DNA of 35,693 nt from Lachnospiraceae bacterium (GTDB lineage: Bacteria > Bacillota > Clostridia > Lachnospirales > Lachnospiraceae): contig JALESH010000084.1 of assembly GCA_022781985.1 (NCBI GenBank), forward strand, positions 1 through 35,693, given 5' to 3'. Position numbers and translations under genes: made by a program. Shown here piece after piece: positions 30,293 through 35,693 of the stretch. Below the pieces are notes generated by a model. It ran no database searches. It was not told the DNA's origin and saw nothing but the letters and a program-made list of their open reading frames with translations. How positions within the stretch are numbered: position 1 is the stretch's first letter; each line of letters opens with the position of its first letter.

Positions 30293-31612
30293 CTATCCTG
30301 CCAGATACAGAATGTCTGACTGCACGGATTCTGTGGAATACTCGCATGAATCCAAAGAATCCACATTCATAAGTCCATCATCCAAACGGACATCCTTTTG
30401 TTTTTTGCTGTCATCATACACTGCCTGCTCGAAGGCTGATATGGTATTTTCACAATGATCCATTATCTTCCACCGGTGCTGGGCAATCAGACTGTTATAA
30501 AAGGCAATGCGGTCATTGATCGGCCCCTTGATAGCGTTTCTTATGTCTATGCTGACATGTGCTCTCATACATGCTGTTTCCAGCCCGGAAATCAACGTCT
30601 GTTCCGCGCTGTCGCAATAAGCTTCGTATACCTTGTATTTTGCCTGTGCCCTTTTAACAAAATCCACAAACGCTGCCTGAAGCTGGTCAGGATTGATCCT
30701 CTTCCTGCAGTACCACTCATCCAGAACAACTACCTGCTTAAATCCTTTTGTAAATCCTGTCAGCGTGAAAGAATGAGCCGACTTCGTTCCTCCGAAATCC
30801 ACCCCTATCACTGCATACATGATCTCCTGGCCTTTCAACCATTCCTCATTTACGGTATAGGCTTTTACATTGTCCGCAAACTGCTGATAGATCAGCCCTT
30901 CTGCAGCCACCCAAAGACCAAGGATGAAACGCTTGTAAAACACACTTCTGTGCGGCCATGCGTTTTTATAGGCCTCTTTTCGTTTCGGAGAGATTGACAG
31001 GTTATCATCCATAGTAAAATGCAGATGATATACCCTTTTCTTTTTCATTTCTTCCGGACTTAGGTATTCCTCCCGGATAAAATGATGTGGCCCCTCCGGA
31101 TTGCAGTTCATCCAGAATTTCCATCCATCCACGGAGCACCTTGCCACCGCCTGATCCACGAATGACTTGGGGAAAAGGGCAGCCTCGTCAAGATATGCCC
31201 CTGCAGCCGTCAGACCCTGAAGGGCATCCTGAGCCGCTTCTGTATTTGCTCCGTATAGGTAATATGTGTTGCTGCCAATCTCCAGCCTGGCATCTGTCCC
31301 GGAACGGATATAGGTATAAGGCCACCCCCATGCTTCCATCATCTGCAGCATGGGACGGACAACATTCTTTTTCAGCGCGCCCATGGTCTTCCCCGCGAGG
31401 ATGAAGGATTGTCCGGAAAACATCTCCTGAGACCATGTCAGAAATCCAATGATGCATGCTATCGTTTTTCCGGAACGAATAGATCCATCTGCAATCACAT
31501 AATTATTTTCCGAATATTTCGCTTTAGTCCTCCACCAGTGTATCAGTCTTCTCTGTTGCTCTGAAAAAGGCTTAAAATCAAATCTCGCCGGTCTCTTCTG
31601 TCTCTTCGACAT
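30293..31612 (-). CDS. Terminase large subunit
   Basis: 439 residues from ATG 31612. ATPase domain: IADGSIRSGKT (Walker A, near 45), AGAYLDEAALF (Walker B, near 142) and WMNCNPEGP (coupling motif). Nuclease domain: IGVDFGGTKSAHSFTLTG and CDSAEQ, DDGLMNVDSL with acidic residues for RNase H-like cleavage. Terminase_3 type. It packages and cuts DNA. A GGAGG lies six bases upstream of this ATG; the alternative start 31630 is less well placed. It overlaps the small subunit by 35 bases. Confidence 0.96.
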   Translation of the reverse strand: MSKRQKRPARFDFKPFSEQQRRLIHWWRTKAKYSENNYVIADGSIRSGKTIACIIGFLTWSQEMFSGQSFILAGKTMGALKKNVVRPMLQMMEAWGWPYTYIRSGTDARLEIGSNTYYLYGANTEAAQDALQGLTAAGAYLDEAALFPKSFVDQAVARCSVDGWKFWMNCNPEGPHHFIREEYLSPEEMKKKRVYHLHFTMDDNLSISPKRKEAYKNAWPHRSVFYKRFILGLWVAAEGLIYQQFADNVKAYTVNEEWLKGQEIMYAVIGVDFGGTKSAHSFTLTGFTKGFKQVVVLDEWYCRKRINPDQLQAAFVDFVKRAQAKYKVYEAYCDSAEQTLISGLETACMRAHVSIDIRNAIKGPINDRIAFYNSLIAQHRWKIMDHCENTISAFEQAVYDDSKKQKDVRLDDGLMNVDSLDSCEYSTESVQSDILYLAG

Positions 31613-32096
31613 CTCCTTCCTCCCCCTCATCCTGGTACAGGTCCTTCAAATCGTTTTCTTCCGGCCTCATAGCTCTCAGGAAGCTTTTAATATTCTCCTC
31701 TTCTGGATTATTATCTCCTACTTCCATATCTCGTGCCCTGCGTGCCCTGTCCGTCCTTATTCTCTGCTCCTCCTCGCTTGCATCCGTCATAGTGGACTGG
31801 CCAGTGAATTTGGCAATGGCTTCATAGGCCCTTACGTTCCCTTCCAGCCCTTCTTTTATCATGGCCATGTTCAAGGCTGTTTCAAGAGTGCTTTCCAGAC
31901 CAATGGCTTCCAGGAGCGGAGTCCATTCCGGGTGATCTATAGGGGTGGTAAGAAGGGTATGCAGCGCCTTTCTGAAATCCGCTTTTTTCCTTCTTTTCTC
32001 CCCGGAAGCCCTTCCGCCCATAGCAGCGATCTCTCGCTGTTCCCTCGCTGTTCGTTCATGGAATCCATGTCCTTTCAGGTTTTCTTCATTGGCCAC
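31578..32096 (-). CDS. Terminase small subunit-like protein
   Basis: 172 residues, GTG 32096 with GAGGGG seven bases upstream. ANEENLKGHGFHERTAREQR, EIAAMGGRASGEKRRKKADF, then TLETALNMAMIKEGLEGNVR and AYEAIAKFTGQST, with a very acidic C terminus. The pattern (AxxGGxAS..KRR plus helical core) is that of small terminase/KGG-containing packaging proteins found just before TerL. It should recognise the pac or cos site. The family call is by context and motif, moderately sure. Confidence 0.75.
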   Translation of the reverse strand: MANEENLKGHGFHERTAREQREIAAMGGRASGEKRRKKADFRKALHTLLTTPIDHPEWTPLLEAIGLESTLETALNMAMIKEGLEGNVRAYEAIAKFTGQSTMTDASEEEQRIRTDRARRARDMEVGDNNPEEENIKSFLRAMRPEENDLKDLYQDEGEEGDVEETEETGEI

Positions 32097-32127
32097 ATCA
32101 CCACCCCTCAATCGTTTGTTTTGTAGC

Positions 32128-32156
32128 ACAAAAAGAGACAGCCGAAGCTGCCTCTT
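32128..32156 (-). terminator. Intrinsic terminator in the late leader
   Basis: On the minus strand AAGAGGCAGC, TTCG tetraloop, GCTGTCTCTT (32156-32133, one G-U pair), then further T (to T5 in total). It lies between the proposed late promoter and the small terminase start, so late transcripts must be antiterminated or escape. Confidence 0.82.
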
Positions 32157-32170
32157 ATACCGTTCCATCA

Positions 32171-32245
32171 CCAGTGTGGGCCATGCTTGGAACCCACTGG
32201 CTCAAGTATTATTATAAATATGCTTTTTATGCTTTTTATGCGTTT
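32171..32245 (-). promoter_or_regulatory. Late promoter region with AT-rich repeats and dyad, possible packaging site
   Basis: On the minus strand TATAAT at 32216-32211 has no good -35 at the right distance; instead three GCATA(AAAA) repeats (about 32218-32242) precede it, as expected for an activator-dependent promoter. Downstream lies a near-dyad CCAGTGTGGG (32171-32180) and CCCACTGG (32193-32200), just before terminase small, where pac/cos sites are common. Roles are inferred. Confidence 0.5.
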
Positions 32246-32631
32246 TTTAAAAAATCATCAATTTTTCTGCTGATTCTGCTCTGGTCCAGATGCACTTTCC
32301 TGCTGATCTTGCTCTGCGTGCACCCATCCAGAAATTTCATCCGGAAGATACGGCGGGTCAGGCTGTCTGGTATGGACTCAATGAAATCCTCCACCAGAGC
32401 GCATTCCTCTTTTAGTTTCCGGATCCTGTTCCTGTACCTGTTTTCCATCCGTTTTATTTTACAATGGTCTACCCCAACAACAGCCTGTGGAACCGGATAA
32501 CCGGATCGGTAATCCAATATGGTGTCATTCCCTATCAGGCTGTCATCATCGCCAAGATGGGAAAGGCTATGTGTCAGCTCCATGATTTCCGCTTTTTTGC
32601 TTCGGTAGGATTCCAATAACTCCTTTTCCAT
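32236..32631 (-). CDS. Late transcription regulator, DUF1492/sigma-70 region 4-like
   Basis: 131 residues. A coiled-coil N terminus (KELLESYRSKKAEIMELTHS) and a second helix (RYRNRIRKLKEECALVEDFI) precede RRIFRMKFLDGCTQSKISRK and LDQSRISRKIDDFL, an HTH like sigma region 4/RinA/ArpU-type phage late regulators. It is transcribed just before its probable target, the late promoter overlapping its 3' end. It could activate that promoter, whose -35 is poor. Confidence 0.83.
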   Translation of the reverse strand: MEKELLESYRSKKAEIMELTHSLSHLGDDDSLIGNDTILDYRSGYPVPQAVVGVDHCKIKRMENRYRNRIRKLKEECALVEDFIESIPDSLTRRIFRMKFLDGCTQSKISRKVHLDQSRISRKIDDFLKNA

Positions 32632-32663
32632 AATGGTATTACCCCTCCTAAATAATCTGCAAA

Positions 32664-33251
32664 TTATTCTTCCGGTTTCTCACATTGCTCAAATTCGATT
32701 ACCCACACCCAAGGATTCGCATCCCATCCGTAGCGGTCAATTTCCGTTCTTTTGATTGTAGAATCCCATAAATAGCTGAACCCAAGTGCTGTTGATGTAT
32801 AATCGTTGCATCCCTCTTTTTCTGCCTGTTCATCAGTAATATCCTGCAACCGCTCCACATGCACACCCTTTACCTTTAGCCATATACGGGCGGCTTCTTT
32901 TGGCATATGTAATGATGGGTGCCAATTCATGATCGACATCTTCCCTGGCTGCGGAAATGATTCGCTCCACGCTTTGTACACATATCCACCAGTCCATTCA
33001 CTCCAAGTTTCTCGAATATATAAAATATCTCCTACCGAGTACGGCAATTTTACATCGAATCCAAAAAAAGGATTTTGATGAAAATTCGCCTTATCAGCTC
33101 TTAGTTGTGCAATGGCTACATCGTCTGCAATTGGTATATCTTGTGTAAATCTATTGATTGGAAATTTTATTACTCTCCTTGTAACAGTCTTTCTTCCTTC
33201 GAGTATCGCCTGAACCATTTCTGTATTGAATAGAATCGGTTTAATCGTCAT
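32664..33251 (-). CDS. ASCH-domain phage protein
   Basis: 195 residues. KPILFNTEMVQAILEGRKTV followed by TRR, then PYSVGDILYIRETWSEWTGG (VGDxLxVRExW) and ARIWLKVKGVHVERLQDITD match phage ASCH domains; the end WDANPWVWVIEFEQ is also typical. ASCH proteins are suspected RNA/modified-nucleic-acid binders; the function in phage is unknown. The ribosome site is weak. Located before the late regulator in the accessory region. Confidence 0.88.
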   Translation of the reverse strand: MTIKPILFNTEMVQAILEGRKTVTRRVIKFPINRFTQDIPIADDVAIAQLRADKANFHQNPFFGFDVKLPYSVGDILYIRETWSEWTGGYVYKAWSESFPQPGKMSIMNWHPSLHMPKEAARIWLKVKGVHVERLQDITDEQAEKEGCNDYTSTALGFSYLWDSTIKRTEIDRYGWDANPWVWVIEFEQCEKPEE

Positions 33252-33288
33252 TCATTCCGCCACCCTTCCCTCTCTTTCTTCGCTGCAT

Positions 33289-33525
33289 CTAGCGTATTGT
33301 GTTTATATCAATGCCCGCTGCGTCTGCCGGCTCTTTTGCTGCCTGCGTGATTGATACCCTTTGATAATCTCCGCATTTTTTTCTTGCCTTTTCTGTAACA
33401 ATATCCGTAGCAATAGGCATTTTTCCTAATCTGCATCGTTTCTCTTGAAATTTCCCACACGTTCTGCATTGTTCTTTTACCTTGTTATCAGTACTCTTTG
33501 CACGATATAAATACCTATCGTTCAT
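33289..33525 (-). CDS. Small Cys-containing phage protein
   Basis: 78 residues, ATG 33525 with GAGGAAG adjacent. Contains EQCRTCGKFQEKRCRLGKMP and KKCGDYQRV: four Cys in C-x2-C...C...C spacing, suggesting a small zinc-binding knuckle like those in many phage accessory genes. The C terminus (KEPADAAGIDINTIR) is ordinary. Function unknown. It overlaps the previous gene by 11 bases. Confidence 0.75.
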   Translation of the reverse strand: MNDRYLYRAKSTDNKVKEQCRTCGKFQEKRCRLGKMPIATDIVTEKARKKCGDYQRVSITQAAKEPADAAGIDINTIR

Positions 33526-33934
33526 CTTCCTCTACCTCCGATTGCAGCCATTCCATCATACATTTATTGCATTCCTCTGTTGGTATTAATTCCTGAATGT
33601 TTCCATTTCTCACACACGGCATCATGTTTACCGGAATTCCATATGTGTCATACGGACACATGATGATTTTCATCAACTCCTCATCGCTCATTTCCCTGAT
33701 GCGGTCTGCGTTGGTTTGTTTTCTGCTACTTCTATTTTTCTGTTTTTCCAAATCTGCTTTCAGCCTGTTTACTTCCTGGCATTTTTCCAGGAATAATCCG
33801 CTGATCTCTTTCAATTTCTCCGGATATATGCAGATGTCTTCGTATTTTTTCAATTTCTCACGTAGCTCTGCCACGCTACGATTATTCATTTCTTCCGGTT
33901 TATCTGACGTTAATCTATCTCTCTTTGTTTTCAT
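33515..33934 (-). CDS. Hypothetical accessory phage protein with coiled coil and Cys pairs
   Basis: 139 residues, ATG 33934 with TAGGAG eight bases upstream. The start MKTKRDRLTSDKPEEMNNRS and AELREKLKKYEDICIYPEKL recall short conserved phage accessory proteins. A coiled coil (about 45-75) is followed by MSDEELMKIIMCPYDTYG and TEECNKCMMEWL, where C-x-n-C-x2-C may bind zinc. Function unknown. AT-rich compared with the head genes. Confidence 0.78.
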   Translation of the reverse strand: MKTKRDRLTSDKPEEMNNRSVAELREKLKKYEDICIYPEKLKEISGLFLEKCQEVNRLKADLEKQKNRSSRKQTNADRIREMSDEELMKIIMCPYDTYGIPVNMMPCVRNGNIQELIPTEECNKCMMEWLQSEVEEDER

Positions 33935-33951
33935 ATATTTTGCTCCTACTC

Positions 33952-34905
33952 TCACCCATCTACGTCAATCCCAGTTATCTTTTTAAACTTCTCCTTATCG
34001 AAATTTTGAATGCCCATTATAATGTTTTTTTCATCTAATGAAAGATTATTCCACCACAACTGACCACTTTCAGATTCGTCAAGCACCTTGAGATAACCGC
34101 CTACTGTTTCGTGTGTTGGATGATCTTCTTTTTCTTCATCCGTCATATCATCTGAATGAATCCATTCAACAACATTCCTTGGTATTTTATCCAACAGATG
34201 CCTTGCGTCTGAATTTAACCAATCTCTGTAGGTCCAGTCAGACGGCTTATCGAACAACATGATCTTTTGTTCTTCTGTCATAAAACACCCTGTGTTGAAA
34301 GAGGATTTGTTCCAGTCACCGGTGTTCCTGTCCCCGGTGTTGCAGCCCCCGGTGTTCCTGTTCCCGGTGTTCCAGTCCCCGGTGTTCCTGTCCCCGGTGT
34401 TGCAGTTCCCGGTATTGCAGTCCCCTGTGTTCCTGTTCCCGGTGTTCCAGTCCCCGGTGTTGCAGTTCCCGGTGTTCCTGTCCCCGGTGTTCCAGTCCCC
34501 GGTGTTGCAGCCCCCGGTGTTCCTGTTCCCGGTGTTCCAGCTCCCGGTGTTGTAGTTCCCGGTGTTGCAGCTCCCGGTGTTCCTGTCCCCGGTATTGCAG
34601 TCCCCTGACTCAGAAATGTTCCGATATTCTGCCGAAGAATCTGATTTCTGGCCTTCCGATATCATCTCTCTTACGGCTTTCTCAAAATCCTGATTGACCT
34701 GTGCCGCTACTCTGGTATGGCAGATAATCTTTTTCATGCAATCCTGACAAAAATCCTTGCCATGTACCAGCTTTTCCCACTCTGCTGTATCATCAGAATC
34801 TAAAAAATCTCCCGATTCCCTGTCTACGCATTTCACACAAATGTTCAGTATCTGCCCGGTGATTTCTTTCCCGCACCTGTCGCATACATATGTAATCTTC
34901 TTCAT
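33952..34905 (-). CDS. Pentapeptide-repeat protein with N-terminal zinc ribbon
   Basis: 317 residues, AGGAGG before ATG 34905. Residues 1-60 have YVCDRCGKEI, CVKCV and FCQDCMKKIIC, two or more Cys pairs of a zinc ribbon. Residues about 100-215 are some 20 consecutive pentapeptides of the form xNTGx, the variable position mainly Cys, Arg or Trp; these should fold into a right-handed beta-helix. A C-terminal helical/acidic domain (MTEEQKIMLFDKPSDWTYRD, IMGIQNFDKEKFKKITG) follows. Pentapeptide helices can mimic DNA, but the target here is unknown. Confidence 0.87.
   Translation of the reverse strand: MKKITYVCDRCGKEITGQILNICVKCVDRESGDFLDSDDTAEWEKLVHGKDFCQDCMKKIICHTRVAAQVNQDFEKAVREMISEGQKSDSSAEYRNISESGDCNTGDRNTGSCNTGNYNTGSWNTGNRNTGGCNTGDWNTGDRNTGNCNTGDWNTGNRNTGDCNTGNCNTGDRNTGDWNTGNRNTGGCNTGDRNTGDWNKSSFNTGCFMTEEQKIMLFDKPSDWTYRDWLNSDARHLLDKIPRNVVEWIHSDDMTDEEKEDHPTHETVGGYLKVLDESESGQLWWNNLSLDEKNIIMGIQNFDKEKFKKITGIDVDG
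34310..34610. repeat. 15-bp tandem repeat array in the pentapeptide gene
   Basis: About 20 copies of a 15-bp unit close to GGTGTTCCTGTCCCC (plus strand) with third-position and loop-codon changes. It encodes the NTG repeats. Several blocks are repeated as higher-order units. Units keep frame, so copy number could change by slippage or recombination. Confidence 0.9.
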
Positions 34906-34916
34906 GAATTTTCCTC

Positions 34917-35693
34917 CTATGCTCTATATTTTTCTATCCTTGCTTTCAGTGCCTCCAGCAATGCCGTCTGGCAGTCCCCTTTCTTTTGCAGGGCGTTGAC
35001 CACATCCTCATCCACACTGTTCTCCACAACCAGATGGTGGATCCTTACCTGCTCTTTCTGCCCCTGTCTGTGCAGTCTGGCATTGGCCTGCTGGTACAGC
35101 TCCAGACTGTAGTTTAGGCCAAACCATACCACATCACTGCCGCCATCCTGTAGGTTCAACCCATAGGCTACACTGGCCGGATGGGCGAAAAGAATGTCTG
35201 TCTGACCGCTGTTCCATGCTGCGATGTCCTTGGTACCCTGAAGCTGTGCGATCCTCAGCCCTGATTTCCCAAGGGCCTTCAACAAACGCTCCAGGTCATG
35301 CTGAAAATTGTAAAACACAAGGGCGTGCCTGCCGTTTAACTCTTCCACCAGCTCCAGGAATGCCTCCACCTTGCAGTTGTGGATCTCCACTGCCTCTCTG
35401 GCCTGGATGAAACGATCCTCCTCATACCGCTCTATTGCCTGGTAAACTGCCCCATTGGCCAGCTGTAACAGCTTTCCAGACAACACGGCTGCGCTTCCGG
35501 CATCCAGAACCCCCTCTGGCAGCTCCAGGATCCGCTCCCTCTCCATTTCGGTGTAGGCCTTCCTTGCCCGGGCATCCAGCTTCACATACCGGTAATTATC
35601 GATCCGCTCCGGGAGCTCTAGGTAGTCCTTGGCCGAAAGGCTGATGCAAATATCCTGGATCCGATGTCTAATCTCTTCCTCCGCGCCAGGTAA
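34917..35693 (-). CDS. SNF2-family helicase, C-terminal part (5' end continues at 1-768)
   Basis: The continuation of the helicase that begins at 768. Visible helicase C domain: HALVFYNFQHDLERLLKALG, TDILFAHPASVAYGLNLQDG and ANARLHRQGQKEQVRIHHLV, with the HRxGQ motif VI that is diagnostic of SNF2 family proteins. The last 141 bases of the window repeat the first 141; the real junction is at 35552. 212 codons including the stop complete the 467-residue protein. It ends 12 bases before the pentapeptide gene start. Confidence 0.93.
   Translation of the reverse strand, partial: LPGAEEEIRHRIQDICISLSAKDYLELPERIDNYRYVKLDARARKAYTEMERERILELPEGVLDAGSAAVLSGKLLQLANGAVYQAIERYEEDRFIQAREAVEIHNCKVEAFLELVEELNGRHALVFYNFQHDLERLLKALGKSGLRIAQLQGTKDIAAWNSGQTDILFAHPASVAYGLNLQDGGSDVVWFGLNYSLELYQQANARLHRQGQKEQVRIHHLVVENSVDEDVVNALQKKGDCQTALLEALKARIEKYRA
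35553..35693. repeat. Direct terminal repeat, copy 2
   Basis: Identical to bases 1-141; see that entry. Removing it gives a circular 35552-bp unit with an uninterrupted helicase gene. Confidence 0.95.

Noticed and set aside
33236-33300. Possible frameshifted end of the 78-residue protein (alternative frame ending KKEREGWRNE)
   Set aside because: The alternative frame has a stop about 20 codons upstream and no start, so there is no good evidence for a broken gene.
34259-34608. Long plus-strand frames with regular PVF/PGV repeats
   Set aside because: They are the mirror of the 15-bp pentapeptide array; repeat arrays stay open in several frames.

Overview
The window is a complete temperate siphovirus (tailed phage, Caudoviricetes) genome of a Gram-positive, low-to-mid GC gut-type Firmicute, most likely a Clostridia/Lachnospiraceae host. 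This rests on strong AGGAGG ribosome sites, the gene families present (DUF2800, DUF2815, VirE-type primase-helicase, minor capsid proteins 1-3, Gp15, Prp, r1t-type holin) and the gene order. Bases 1-141 are identical to 35553-35693, so the molecule is circular or circularly permuted with a unit length of 35552 bp. The SNF2 helicase gene runs across the junction.

Layout. Almost everything is on the minus strand as one long lytic programme, read from about 9740 down to 1, across the junction, and on from 35552 down to about 13290. The order is: early small genes (9713-8207), a replication module (8179-765 plus the SNF2 helicase; proline-rich protein, DUF2800, DUF2815, PolA, VirE primase-helicase, VRR-NUC), a candidate origin with iterons between VirE and VRR-NUC, and accessory genes (pentapeptide-repeat protein, small proteins, ASCH). 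A DUF1492-like late regulator and late promoter region follow, then packaging and head genes (TerS, TerL, portal, minor capsid fused to a papain-fold toxin, its immunity protein, Prp protease, scaffold, capsid). Last come connectors and tail (tail tube, chaperones, tape measure, Dit, Tal, fibre) and lysis (XhlA, holin, 24-residue peptide, amidase/glucosaminidase endolysin).

The plus strand carries the lysogeny genes: a cI-like repressor (9865-10428) and a large serine integrase (10617-12218). A second regulatory island lies between integrase and endolysin (12359-13235), with an HTH protein, two small genes and its own set of three operators.

Most notable: (1) a MuF-like minor capsid protein with a C-terminal glutamine-deamidase/papain-fold toxin domain, followed by a putative immunity gene and an intrinsic terminator; (2) a phage-encoded Prp protease next to scaffold and capsid proteins that both carry an LQ[IL]FAD Prp-like cleavage motif; (3) at the start of the lytic operon, a 40-residue Lys-rich/hydrophobic peptide gene opposed by a structured plus-strand antisense RNA with its own promoter and terminator (type I toxin-antitoxin-like or OOP-like); (4) two separate three-operator switches; (5) several canonical terminators inside the lytic operon, suggesting processive antitermination.
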